Part shown: piece after piece, positions 10,845-21,626 of the stretch
Layout of the letters: every line of letters begins with the position of its first letter
How positions within the stretch are numbered: position 1 is the first letter of the stretch
Assembly: GCA_963383645.1 (NCBI GenBank)
Contig: OY726560.1
Span: 150,012,349 to 150,076,348 of the forward strand
Direction of reading: 5' to 3'
Source: Muscardinus avellanarius
Taxonomy: Eukaryota; Chordata; Mammalia; Rodentia; Gliridae
Length of the DNA stretch: 64,000 nt
The notes under the pieces: generated by a model
The model's database searches: none
Told to the model about the DNA's origin: nothing
The model's input: only the letters and a program-made list of their open reading frames with translations
Translations under genes and position numbers: made by a program

Positions 10845-10974
10845 AGAATAATGTTATGGTAGGTGTCCACTAGGGGCCACCTCAGAGACTGTGGGTCGAT
10901 GGGCAGGACCCAAGTTCAAGTCCCAACAATTACACATCCTTGGATGTTGTTGTTTCTTCTTCTGTTACTGAAAT

Positions 10975-11478
10975 GCATCGTGCGCACAGTAAAGAATATG
11001 CACCTATGCACCTCAAACGATAGGTTCTTAGAACATGCACACACCCACACAGCCACCACTCAGATCAAGATATGGAACATCCCATCTCCAGAAATCCCTC
11101 CCACACTCCTCTCCCCTTGATAACTACCGTTCCAACTTTTATCATCAAACATTAGCTTGACCCAGATTTGAGCTTTACATAAAAATCTTGTGCACGCACT
11201 TTTCAGTGTCTGTTCTCTTTCCTGTATTTTGTACCCATGAGACACTTCTGTGTTGCCACATGCTGTCCACATTTGTTTTCACTGATGTCTAGTATTCCAT
11301 TCTATGGCTGCGGCACAACTTCTTGTTCTCATTGGATATTTGGGTTGTTTCCAGATTCGGGCTCTGAAGAAGACAGCTCCCGTGAACATTCTTGTGTTGA
11401 TGTCCATAAGCATCCCTTTCTGTGGCCCTGCACCAGAATGCAGACTGTTGGCTCTCCAGGTACGTCATGTATCTTTAT
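10975..11478 (-). mobile_element. ancient L1M 3' UTR fragment
   Basis: Plus-strand order follows antisense L1M tails: CACCACTCAGATCAAGATAT, CAGAAATCCCTCCCACACTC, TTTGAGCTTTACATAAA, GTATTCCATTCTATGGCTG and TATTTGGGTTGTTTCCAG. Diverged with no open frame. Confidence 0.7.
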
Positions 11479-11484
11479 CCCTTG

Positions 11485-11896
11485 TGTTAGTCAGCTTCTC
11501 ATTGCTGTGACCAAAACACCCGTCAAGTACAAGTTAGAGAAGGAAAGGAAAGTTGGGCTCATGGTTCAGTCCAGAGTGGTTGGCTCCATAGCAGAAGTGA
11601 TTGTGGTAGGAATGGCTGAGGAGAGCTGCTCAGCTCACACTCGCTTGAAGCAGAGCGAGAGGGGCAGGAAGAGGCTAGTGACAGACGTCGTCCCTAAGAC
11701 CAGACCCCAGTGAACCACTTCCCCCAGCCTTGCCCCACCCGCCTCTCATCTTCACAACTTCCCAGAAAATCCATTGAATGATTAGTCCATCAAGCAGTTA
11801 ATCCATTCGTGATGCCAGAGCCCTCGTGCTCCAGTGTTTTCATTTCTGAGTATTCCTGCTGCTTTTGTGGGATATTTCAGATCTAAGCCATAGCAG
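11485..11896 (-). mobile_element. MaLR-type LTR, antisense
   Basis: Begins TGTTAGTCAGCTTCTCATTG, then TGTGACCAAAACACC, a GGGCTCATGGTTCAG block and GAGAGCTGCTCAGCTCA, ending ATCTAAGCCATAGCA. CCCTTG occurs just before and just after it, a possible imperfect TSD. It is a solo LTR. Confidence 0.8.
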
Positions 11897-11907
11897 CCCT
11901 TGAGCAC

Positions 11908-12015
11908 ATTTTCTGTGGGTGCATGAGAGGGGTGGGGTACTGGGGATTGAACCTAGAGGTATTCTACCTCTTAGCCACACCTCCAGACCTTTTATTTTTT
12001 TATTTATTTGTTTGT

Positions 12016-12062
<47 letters not shown>

Positions 12063-12168
12063 GAAACAGGGTCTGGCTAGGCTATCATGTGTTAGCTTTG
12101 AACCTAAGATCCTCCTGTCTCAGCCTCCCAAGTAATGAGACTACAGATATACTCCACCACGCCTGGAT
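11908..12168 (-). mobile_element. B1-dID SINE with expanded linker
   Basis: Antisense dimer: ID half at low coordinates, B1 half at high coordinates. The A-rich linker between the halves has grown into a TTTA repeat of about 70 bp. The TSD CCCTTGAGCAC lies at 11897-11907 and 12169-12179. Confidence 0.92.
11991..12061. repeat. (TTTA)n microsatellite inside SINE linker
   Basis: About seventeen TTTA units with TTTG interruptions near 12008-12016, located exactly between the two SINE monomers. Confidence 0.97.
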
Positions 12169-12199
12169 CCCTTGAGCACTTTTATGAATAATGTCCCAC

Positions 12200-12413
12200 G
12201 GCCATGCATGGTGGCACATGCCTATAATCCTTGTACTTAGGAGGCCGAGACAGGAGAATCACAGGTTCAAGAACACCCTCAGCAAATAGTGAGACTCTCA
12301 TCAACCTAGAAAGACCCTGTCTTGAAATAAAAATAAAATGGGGCTGGGGATATAGCTCAAAGGTAGAATGCCCCTGGGCTCAATCCCCAGTACTACAAAA
12401 GAGAAAAAACAAA
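12200..12413 (+). mobile_element. B1-dID SINE
   Basis: Dimer with CCTATAATCC core, A-rich linker, GGGGCTGGGGATATAGCTCA ID half and A-rich tail. A short 7-bp TSD, GAATAAT, lies at 12186-12192 and 12414-12420. It forms an inverted pair with the antisense SINE only about 30 bp upstream. Confidence 0.88.
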
Positions 12414-12654
12414 GAATAATTTACCCACCTAGTCCATTTAAAAGATGAGACACTACTAAGGGCATCCCAAAATATGCTTTGAAGCCAGCACAACCCCAGG
12501 CGCTACTGTTGCTACTACAGCGTGCTGCACAAGACTACTGCACTTCACCAAGGCAGGTCCTGCGCTCCGAGCACCACCACATGATAATGATGGAGAACGG
12601 ACCAAACAAAGGAAATGCAGCAACAGTGCATGGGCTCAGAGTCCACCATCCTAC

Positions 12655-12745
12655 CTCCAAAAGAGGAAGCTGAGGCTCAGTGAAGCGGGAGAGTTGGCCC
12701 AGGATGGTGCAGCTGGAGTGGCAGAGCCAGGACCTGATTCCGGAT
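12655..12745 (-). mobile_element. MIR fragment
   Basis: Plus strand AAAAGAGGAAGCTGAGGCTC followed by GGTGCAGCTGGAGTGGCAGA and CCAGGACCTGATTCC is the antisense MIR core. Confidence 0.75.
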
Positions 12746-13439
12746 CATTGCATGAAATACTGCCTAATACACCTTCACAGAAGGCACAATCACAGCTACC
12801 TTTTCTAAAGAAGTCCTTGGACCTCACCGTGCCTTGAGACGGGACAGATCAGGAGGACACTCGAACCTCTCAGGATTTCTGTCTCTTGTGCCTGCCTGCC
12901 CTGGCTGGGAAACTTGGAAGGAAGAGAAAATCAATCCTCCTTTGCCAGGTCCTTCTGTGCCAAGACATCCTGCTGCCTCGGCATCTATGTGTTGAGAACC
13001 CCCACTCCACATAGTAAAAATCGGCAAAAATGCCCCGAGAAGGAGGTATCATCTCTGGCCAAAGTACCCCCCACTTTTAGATACCCTTCACTATTATTTC
13101 TTTTAACTTTCTACACGAATTGCTCCAGTGATGTGAAATTAGGACTATAAAAAGAAACTGAATCCGTGGAGATAAACTTTCTAATAATTTGTCTAAACGT
13201 CCTTGGCTCTGCTCAACAATAATGATAAACTGGCCAGAATTCAGGTACTGTGATAAGCACCCCAGCTGCAGCAATCACAAATGGCCTCCGACCTTCATCA
13301 CTATCTATCACTCCGGCAAAAGTAGCTCAGTTCAAAATAATTATTCACCCTTGAAATCCTGCCTAGAGACAGAGAAAAACCTTGTGTGTGACCTTAAAGA
13401 AACAACTTAGCTGCCCGAATACAATAGACCCAAAGAAAA
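12746..13439. other. unique sequence, possible conserved element at 13150-13430
   Basis: No repeat recognised. The segment 13150-13430 is repeat-free with TTCTAATAATTTG and AATAATTATTCACCC motifs and could be a conserved element. This is a visual judgement. Confidence 0.3.
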
Positions 13440-14336
13440 AGACTGTTAACTTTTACCTCAGTGTGAGCACCCCAGGAGACAGAAAAAATGGCCGCATAGT
13501 TAAAAATGAAAATGACAAAATAAAGGACAGGCATTCTAAATATATATGTATGTATGAAGGAAAAGAAATACCATAAGAGTAAGAAAAGTATTTTTGCATG
13601 AAGAAGAGCTTATCATAAGAAAGTCCCAACTGGGAAAGAAAGGAATTAGAAAGTTAGAAGCAGGTTGCAGAGAGTTTGTGACAGGGAAGTGGATTCTTTT
13701 AATAGGCTTGTTGTTTAAAGAAGAGTGCTCAGCAGTTAAGGAAATACATCTGACAATTAGAACTAAGAACCTTGTGGTGTTGTTTGTGGTATTTTGTCTG
13801 CCAAACTGTGTTGTGAGTATGCTTAAGCTTTCAGATTTAAAAGATAAGATGCCAACACCTGAAAAAACTCCATCACATCCACCTGAATTACCACATCTCC
13901 CCACACTTGCTATATGAACTGAGACCAAAAGATGGAAAGTTCCAGGAAAAGTTCCCGAGAAGCTCCCAAGCCTTGACTATCCTGGGAGGCTGCCACCTGG
14001 AGCTGCTTATCTGCAAGACCTTGGAGAGAAACAGAAGTTAATTCTTCGAGGGCCAACAGCCAGCTAAAAGACCGCCCCCGTTTCTCTTAACTTTACTGGT
14101 GAAGTGTATAAATTTCTTGGGTTTTTGTAATAAAGTGTCATTGGCTCAAGAAGCCTTTGTCCACTCCAGGTTCTTTTTCCAAAGTGTCGTAACTAAAAAC
14201 TTAAGGAATTCATAGAGGGGAAAAGAACCGCTGCAGATAAGGATCTGCAGAACGCCACCTGCCTTTTGACCCATCTTTCTGAGGCCCCCGACCGCTAGTG
14301 GACTTGCCCCCCACAGGACTGAACCCGCCGGTAACA
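13440..14336 (+). mobile_element. LTR-like segment (unassigned)
   Basis: A TATAAA at about 14108 is followed about 22 bp later by AATAAA (about 14130) and then a U5-like stretch ending GCCGGTAACA near 14336. A TATA box and polyadenylation signal this close together fit a retroviral LTR, in which the R region is short. I find no convincing target-site duplication, primer-binding site or internal genes, and the 5' limit is a guess. It could also be unrelated unique sequence. Confidence 0.3.
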
Positions 14337-16240
14337 CTTCTGCACTGTCTGTGGGTCTCAGTCCTCTGACTCTGTCTAGACAGATAAACTGGAAGTAGTC
14401 ATTCTCATGGATACTAAGAAAAATTCATCCTCTTAGCCCGACAGGAATGTAAAAAGGCCTTCGGAAACCTCTGCGTTTGAGGAGAGGAAGACCAAGTCAT
14501 TCTGGGGACAGTCAGTTAGCTCTCGACCCACGTACCCCCTGGTTTCCCCAGAGGTCCCAGTGTGGGGTCCTGCTTCAGCCACCCCCTTGGGATGCCAGTG
14601 TGGCCACCAGAAACCTGCCTGGTGAGGCCTGAGGCCCGTGGGGAATCCCAGATGGGAAAGGTCTATTTACATGAACCTGAGGAAAGGCGCTTCAAAGGGG
14701 CTGTCCGAAAGCGCCCATGTCTAATTTCCTGTAGCTGAGTTATGACTATAAGAAGAACCTTTCCCCAGGGAGAAAAAGTCAAATGATGGGCGACTTCAGC
14801 TGGGCTTTCTGCTGAAGCAAAAAGAGAAGAGATGACCAAAGCTCAGAAGGAGGAAGGAAAGAGCTTTGTCAAGACCAGCGCTTGCAGAGTCAGGCTCCCC
14901 CTGTGAAGCCACAGATCCTTCCTCTCCATGGCCCTGGTCCCAGCCAGGATGCAGGTGTGGGCGAGTCTGTGGGTTTTAGCCCTTCTGCCTCCCTGTGCTG
15001 CCTGCCTTGTGGAGTGCATGGTCTGTACAGCTGTCTGTGGCAACCTGGAAGGACTTTCCTCCCTTTCTTTCTCATTCTGTGAGTCTAAGCATTTAAAAAA
15101 AAAAAGTTACTTGGAAAAAAAGTCAAGATGGCATTTGTCTTCATCAGTCTTGAGGAGATTGGGGAAAATAGGAAAGATCAAGCCATTCAAAGGGCATCCT
15201 TCCTGGAGTAGCCATGAAAGATTAAACACGCATCTCTGGAGAGGGCAGTTGGTTGGTTCTTTACTAATTCATGACTTGGAGTGGATCAAGAGATGTGATT
15301 TAGTTAAGGAAATACGGGGCAAAAGGAGGGTCTGGGTCTGAATGAAGCTAATAGAAAAAATTGAGTTCTCCCGGCAAATGCCAGCTGTACTTCCAGCTCC
15401 TCCAGGGAAGTGAGCGTCAGTCCAGCTGCAGGACCAAGTGGCCGAGGCTCTTTTTCTGTCAATCATATGCTTTCAGATCATGAGGCGACACTTCAGTTGT
15501 CTTTCAGAAAATGCGTATGCCATTTGAACATCCTCTAGTAATTCCAGGTGACCTGTACTATAAGTTGACCCACTTAGGAGAACTATTATGAACCCATTTC
15601 TTATGGGTTAACCTGAGCCACAGAAAAATGCGGGGAAAAAATGTAATAGGAGACTCAGACTATTTTCCTGAAACATAAGAAGTATGGCTAAAGCGGTAAG
15701 ACATTATTTTGTATCCAGTGCCTTCAATCATATTTTTTATCACATCTTGTAGTATCACTTTCCTTGAAAATCTAGTGGAAATGTCTTGTGGGAAGCCTTG
15801 TAAACCATATTGTGGATGGCTCCTCCTCACGGTTGGTGGTGAGAGCATTCCCAGCACGTGACTCTCCCCACTGCAAGGCTTGCATGTCCTCACAACATGG
15901 CTGCCATCTTCCTCTAGAGGGAGTGAGCCAAGCTAGAATCAGCAGAACCCACAGTTGTCACCAGGAAAAAACCTGAATAAACCCTCCAGCTTTGCTTGCT
16001 CCTAGTTAAACATCACTAATTTTGGACGTCACACAAGAGAGGTGCTACTTTATCAATTTCCCACAAGCTTGGCTATAGATAACACCTCTGCCTGTGGGTT
16101 AGATGATAATGGTTGTAGGTTATTTTGGAGAGACCTAAAGGCCACTGTTGCTGGAAATACTGACTCTTCACTTGGGCCTGCAGATGCCTGACAGGTGACA
16201 GGAAGCAGGCAAAGAAGCTTGGCATCTCTCTCTTTATAAT
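14337..16240. other. unique sequence, no gene recognised
   Basis: Nineteen hundred bases with no recognised young repeat apart from a short A run at 15095. Several frames of 60-137 codons overlap on both strands around 14840-15340, which argues for chance openness. A stretch near 15800-15960 (CTCCTCCTCACGGTTGG, TCCTCACAACATGGCTGCC) may be an old transposon end but I cannot assign it. Confidence 0.35.
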
Positions 16241-16244
16241 ATCT

Positions 16245-16715
16245 CTGTCCCCTTTGCTGCCTTAACCTTTGGGTCAGACTCCACTCAGCTCTGCATGTAG
16301 ACATGTAGATCATTAGAGAAATGTTTGGTTCAGAACTATAACTCAGGGTGACTTGACCTAGACTTGCCTAGCCTCTCTCTTCCCCCTTCAAGGCTAAAGA
16401 CACTGACCAGTCACCATGACCAGAAACCCCAGGCCACAAGAGGAGCAAAAAGAAACAGCACCTGAGTTCCTGAGAGATCTATGCCTCGTCCAGAAGACAC
16501 ATTCATATCCCCCTTGATTATCTCTCTCCCTCATAATTACTCTCCTTTATCTGTAATCCCTGCAACTCCCTGGAGTTGAGAAAGTGACTTGTGAACCTGG
16601 ATTCCCATTTCTCTATCCTTTGACAACTGGATAAAGCCTTTCTTTCCCCCTAGCACTCACCTCCTGAACATTGGTTTTTCCATGGGATGAGCTTCTGGAC
16701 CTGAGTTAGATGACA
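16245..16715 (+). mobile_element. possible LTR (unassigned)
   Basis: CT-rich sequence with GGATAAAGCCTTTCTTTCCC near 16630 followed by about 80 bases ending GAGTTAGATGACA, reminiscent of the polyadenylation region and U5 of a gamma-type LTR. No duplication of flanks was found, so this is tentative. Confidence 0.25.
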
Positions 16716-17479
16716 CAATGCCCAACATCTTCTACGACCCAGTTTCAAAAGGCCCGCCCCATCACCTCCACACCGTCCTGGTTAGCCAGCTCATCTCTAC
16801 CGATGCACAGGGGTTCCATGGAGCATGGATACTCAGACGGGATCCCTGGGGGCCATATGGGAGTCCAGCTGTGACCTGCCCATCACCACATCCAATGACC
16901 ATCACCACTCTTCCCTCACTGCCCAGGACACAGCACTCCCTCATCCCTTCTCCTCCCTCTAGACTCTTTCTTCTCCTGGCCCTTCCTCTTCTGTCCATGG
17001 CTTCCATCATGGTATTTCCAAAGTGGGCCTTTTCTATGAATATATACATATATAGAGACAGGCAGAGATGACCCCTAACCCCCGCCTCTATTTATCCTAG
17101 ATTTCTCTCAGAAGCTGCAGGCCTGTGTTAACCTGTCTTGGCTAGACTAGAAGGGACTGGTAGAATGCACATCACCTAGCCTGGGGTGGATGGGCCCAGC
17201 TCATGGCCTTGGTCATGTCCAGGTGCTACGCGAGCTTTGGCAGCAAGGGCAAAGACAGAGCACAAAGGTCACAGCTGTGCCCTTAGCCTTGCGTGCCATC
17301 TGGGCTTATGCCCCTTACCCCAATGCAGTTATTAGTACAGCTCCCTTCTACTCTCAAAGGGCCCTGTTTTGGACAGTAAGTTATATGGTCATCATATCGC
17401 TCTGTCACAGTCCTGAACCCATTATCATTGTCCTGCCATGTGCAAATGTTCTAAGGAATGTGTAAATGTTATAAAATGT
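16716..17479. other. unique sequence
   Basis: No recognised feature. A pyrimidine-rich stretch near 16900-17000 gives overlapping frames on both strands. A short TATACATATATAGAGA patch lies near 17042. Confidence 0.35.
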
Positions 17480-18060
17480 GACAGAAGCTATCTGCAGACT
17501 AGATCTAGGCTGATACGGAGTGGCAGCTGCTCCAGTGGAAGTGACCATTAGAAACAATTAAACGAGGCTATGGAATGAGATTCTCTGAACATTTCCGTGG
17601 TATTTAGCATTCTTTGGCATTTTCATGACCTTTGATGAGGCATAATACAAGTTAAAGGACTCATTTATTCTACGATCATCCTATTCTATTCCAAGAGAAA
17701 ATGAGCGGCCCAAGGCAGATGCCCTGGGCTGAGTCACGCATCGCCTTTCAGAACCTCTTGGCCGGATGCTAATTCCCGCCATTTGCGCGGACTATCGCTC
17801 CTATCATCACAGTATCCATGTCAGCTCACTTTTCAGAGCAGCTGCACCACAACACCCACCCGCTGCCCGTCACGGGACTGTAATGGAGTACAGCCAGCCC
17901 ATAATTATTCTGCATCAGCCCGATCAAGTAACATGCGACCTGAGCGATCACAATGAGATCCCAGTGCTTGGTCAGGATGCCAAAAAAAAAAAAAAAAAAA
18001 ATGGCCGTGAATGTCATTTAAGGGTTGTCATCGAAAATAGTTTGCAAGGCTAGAAATGTA
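17480..18060. other. strong candidate conserved enhancer-like element
   Basis: About 580 bp of repeat-free sequence with well-kept motifs: AAACAATTAA (17553), a TTTGCGCGGAC patch (17782), GAGCAGCTGC (E-box CAGCTG, about 17840), CCATAATTATTCTGCAT (homeodomain/POU-like, about 17900) and AACATGCGACC. CpGs are retained although the surrounding sequence is CpG-poor. The only low-complexity feature is an A run at 17982-18000. No coding frame with recognisable residues was found. Confidence 0.45.
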
Positions 18061-18746
18061 AGCGGTCCCAGTTTTTAGATGTTATCTTAGACTCCTAGCT
18101 CATAAATACCTCAGAGCTGGTGCATAGAAGCCCCTAACATAAACCTTCTTTAAGCAACTTCATGAAAAGTCATATTTAAAAGCCACCTGTACATTGAAAG
18201 TGAGCTTTTGGAAGGGAAGAGATCTGGCAGGAGGATAGAAGGAGGAGAGGATAATCTATTAAAGAAATTTTAAGCGACCCAGCATTCGAAGGAAGCACTC
18301 TGGGTCACTTGCTTTGGGAATTAGTGTTACTGCCAGTCTCGGTCCTTGCCTAACCATGGATCCTAGGATAGACCTACGAGGTCCCCTGAGAGTGTAGCTC
18401 TAATAGCCAGTATAGCCCAGGTTTAAACTTGCTTTTAACTGAAAAAAAATAAAGTGAGCTCCCCTAATTTACTGAGCACTCACCTCAGGTCAGCTGGCCA
18501 CATTCACTGTCAAAAAGCTGCCGCTTGATTATTCAAAGATACTCCACAGTTCGGTCTCCTCTTGGGCATGGAGTTGGTTCTGGAGATTGCTGCAGTTTGA
18601 GTGTGCAACCTGTTAAAAAAAAAAAATGACTCCCGAAGATGCAATCGCAAAGAAAGGTAACGGTGTCTAAACTCGAGTGTTTCTACTACAAACAGCAACT
18701 GAGCAACACATTTCTATGCCTGTGTGCACACGTGGATGCACATGTA

Positions 18747-18748
<2 letters not shown>
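18061..18748. other. unique sequence
   Basis: No recognised repeat or gene. Short A runs occur near 18442 and 18614. Confidence 0.35.

Positions 18749-18791
<43 letters not shown>
18749..18791. repeat. (CA)n microsatellite
   Basis: Pure CA run of about 43 bp. The His/Thr-rich frames through it are repeat translations. Confidence 0.98.
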
Positions 18792-18792
<1 letters not shown>

Positions 18793-19075
18793 ACTATGCA
18801 TCCTCTCACAAGAGCTTAAGAGTAAGAACTCAGATATTAGACCAGAGACCGCACACGGTTGGCCTCATGAGCCGTGGAGTTTATCATCCTACAACTGTGA
18901 GCTCCCTCTTCCCAGGAAGCCCCCTCACCGCCGCCTGCCTCTCCCCCACCCCTTCACCCCATTCTCTTCCTTCTTCCCTTTTCTCCACTGGCCCAAAGGG
19001 CTGTGCACTGCATAGGTGGCCAATTTGTCTTGGTAGGGAAGATTAGAATACATAACAGCTGAAGTTATAGGATCT

Positions 19076-19077
19076 AG

Positions 19078-19093
<16 letters not shown>
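19076..19093. repeat. (TA)n tract
   Basis: Short alternating TA tract directly adjoining the T-rich end of the antisense SINE that follows. Confidence 0.9.
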
Positions 19094-19108
<15 letters not shown>

Positions 19109-19286
19109 GGTGGTCCTGGGGTTCCTGGAAGCCCTTCTACCTCCGGGCTACACTCCCAGGCCTATTTTATATTTTTATTTGGAAACAGTGTCGCTTAAGC
19201 CAGCGAGTCTGGCTTCTACCCTTCACAATCCTCCTGTCTCCGCCTCCCAAGCGTGGGGATTACAAGCGTGCGCCACCGTGCCCAGC
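19094..19286 (-). mobile_element. young-type B1-dID SINE
   Basis: Antisense dimer with GGTTCCTGGAAGCCCTTCTA (ID half) and CTCCGCCTCCCAAGCGTGGG (B1 half), the CpG-rich subfamily. The TSD is unclear because the flank is a TA repeat. Confidence 0.92.
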
Positions 19287-19714
19287 TTCTAAATAGCTAT
19301 TTTAAGACTTGCGTAAACTGTAAATCCCACAGCATAGCAAATATTTCATCACACTAACATTCTATATATAACTCTTTTTGCTACAAAATTTTTGGAATAA
19401 TTTTTTAATGTTACTAATAAAATTGTTTAGCCTAAAGTTATTAATTTGATTTAGGATTGACTATGACTTTGGGAAAAAAAAACTGCAGTGGACCATCAGG
19501 AAGTCTTGCAAAATGAGTTCTAATTGTTGTGCCTTCTAAATTTGACAATAAAGTTAGTATAATGTCCAATGTATGGACATTCTAGGCTATGTTTATCAAG
19601 GTTGTCTCCAAATGTGGACTGAGTGTATCGTGTTTGTTAGGTTTTCAGTGTCTTGTAAGTCATTGGAGAGCTGGTAGGCTCAGGTACTTTGCCCTTAGTG
19701 CCTATAAAGGATTA
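19287..19714. other. unique AT-rich sequence
   Basis: No feature recognised. AT-rich with several TAAT cores. Confidence 0.35.
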
Positions 19715-19900
19715 AAAGAGCACAAGAGCCAGACAGCCTGGGTTCAAATCCCTCTCTGTGGCTGAGCAAGCAATTTGACCTTTTGGTGCCTTGGTTTTCT
19801 CATCTACAAATTGAGGATAATAGTGGACCACCCTCATAAAGGCACAGGGGTAGCTCCAGAAAATGCTCTTAAATAACATTAGCTACTATTCTTAGTCATT
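19715..19900 (+). mobile_element. MIR SINE
   Basis: GAGCCAGACAGCCTGGGTTC, then AATTTGACCTTTTGGTGCC, TTTTCTCATCTACAAATTGA and GGATAATAGT follow the MIR consensus order closely. Confidence 0.85.
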
Positions 19901-20310
19901 TATTTTCAACATTTATATTTTTGCATAATCAGCTTCATTATAACATAAAGGACTTTCAAAAATATTACACTCCCAGAATCAAACATTTTCTATATTCTCT
20001 TGTGTGTATATAATTTCATTAAGTTGTAATTTTTTGTATTTGAATGTTAGCATTCTACTGTTTTTTCTTATAGTTTTGGAAGAAAAATAATTTTACATTG
20101 CTTTAGTTTTCACGGAATCATTCCTAAATGCTATAAAACATTCAATGATGTTAATTTGCCGTAATTTGTTTAACTGTTCCCATATTGCCAGTTGTTTGGA
20201 TTATTCTCATAGATGTAATTTATGACTATGTCATTTGTATTTTTTAATCTATTTATATTCCTAGCTCTCTTTGCCTTTAGAATGAAGCATTCTGTGAGGT
20301 TACATTTGAC
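19901..20310 (-). mobile_element. possible ancient L1 3' UTR remnant
   Basis: CCGTAATTTGTTTAACTGTT, CCCATATTGCCAGTTGTTTG and GGATTATTCTCATAGATG resemble the antisense L1M tail segment seen elsewhere. Very diverged, so only tentative. Confidence 0.4.
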
Positions 20311-20989
20311 TCTGCAAAGTAACATTTCCTTTAATTTGTCTAAAATGTAAGTGGATCCAGTTTCAAAAGGCTCCTTCCCTGTAGCCTGTTCCTCTGTGTG
20401 GGCTCAGATACAGACTGAGCAAAGGAAGGAAAATGAAGAGAACCCCTTGGCCTCTTCCAGGGTTTTGAGATAGAAGTTGCTAAGCCTTTTCCATGTGTGG
20501 GGCAGGACCTGGTCATGAGCTAGCATTGCAGGGCCTGGCCCATCTGCCTTTGTGAACAAGGAAACCAGTCACTGCCTGACCCAGCCCTGGCCAACGCTGA
20601 CACACCCAAAGAGGTGGCCCGCCTGATCCAATGACAGGACATACAAGGTAGCCAGATGTGAAAGAACCAGCTGCGTTGACTGATTGACTCTTCCTTCCAT
20701 CTTTCCTTCCTTCTTTTCTTCATTCCTTTCTCTCTAGAACTTGAACAAAGAAATATCAAGAAAACAAGTCAGTGGCAATAGAGCTTAGGCCTGACCTGCT
20801 GACATGGAGACCAGCTCCAGCATGGCCCCATCCCCCTCCTGGTGCTTGTCCTTCTGTGGGCAGGATCTGCTTCTAATCAACAGAACAGGCAAAGGTGACT
20901 GGGCATATGGGATTGCATGTGTGTGGTTTTGTCATTATAAATATGTAAGATTGTGCTGCTTATCTTGGAAGATTATCTCTCTTGCTGGC
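20311..20989. other. unique sequence
   Basis: No gene or clear repeat recognised. A CTTCCTTCC-rich pyrimidine patch lies near 20692-20735. Confidence 0.35.
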
Positions 20990-21626
20990 TGTTAGGGTTC
21001 TTCAGGGGATATAGAATGTTCCCTGAAAGAGTTCATGTATTGATGTTCAGAGTTGATATAGCTAAATCATGAGGTCTATATCTTGTCAGTAGATAAATCC
21101 ATTTGAATTTATAGGATGGTAACTTAAGGAAGTGGGGTGTGACTGGGAAAGGTGGGTCCTTCGGGTATGGACTTGAAGAAGCACTTGCGTCCTTGAACCC
21201 TGTTGTATGTTCTCTCTTCTGGCCTTCATGATGTGAGAGCTCAGACCTCCTTCTCCTCCTCCTCTTCCTCCTCCTCCTCCTCCTCTTCTTCCCTCCTCCT
21301 TCTCCTCCTCCTCTTCTTCCCTCCTCCTCCTCCTCCTCCTCCTCCTCCTCTTCTTCTTCTTCTTCTTCTTCTTCTTCTTCTTCTTCTTCTTCTTCTTCTT
21401 CTTCTCCTCCTCCTCCTCCTCCTCCTCCTCCTCCTCCTCCTCCTCCTCCTTCTCCTTCTCCTTCTCCTCCTTCTCCTTCTTCTTCCTACTGCCACATCCT
21501 GACCTTCACTGATATAACCTGGCCTGACATGTATTGAAACCCTGAAATCTCCAGAATTGTGAGCAAACTAATCTCCCTCCAAGTTGTGTGGTCAGGATTT
21601 GGGGCAGTCACAGCAGTGAGAATGTT
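20990..21626 (+). mobile_element. MaLR-type LTR split by a giant TCC/TTC tract
   Basis: Begins TGTTAGGGTTCTTCAGGGGA, contains AGGTGGGTCCTTCGGGTATG and CTTCATGATGTGAG, and after the microsatellite resumes with CCTGAAATCTCCAGAATTGT, AAGTTGTGTGGTCAGGATTT and CACAGCAGTGAGAATG. This is the sense order of rodent MaLR LTRs. The pyrimidine-rich centre of the LTR has expanded about 240 bp. No internal retroviral region is present. Confidence 0.72.
21247..21487. repeat. (TCC)n/(TTC)n polypyrimidine tract, about 240 bp
   Basis: Blocks of TCC and TTC alternate with almost no purine on the plus strand. The translated polyleucine, polyserine and polyarginine frames are artefacts. Mirror symmetry and strand purity make it a candidate for triplex (H-DNA) formation. 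Confidence 0.97.

Noticed and set aside
21203..21502. Long polyleucine/polyserine and polyarginine open frames
   Set aside because: They are direct translations of the TCC/TTC microsatellite on the two strands, not genes.
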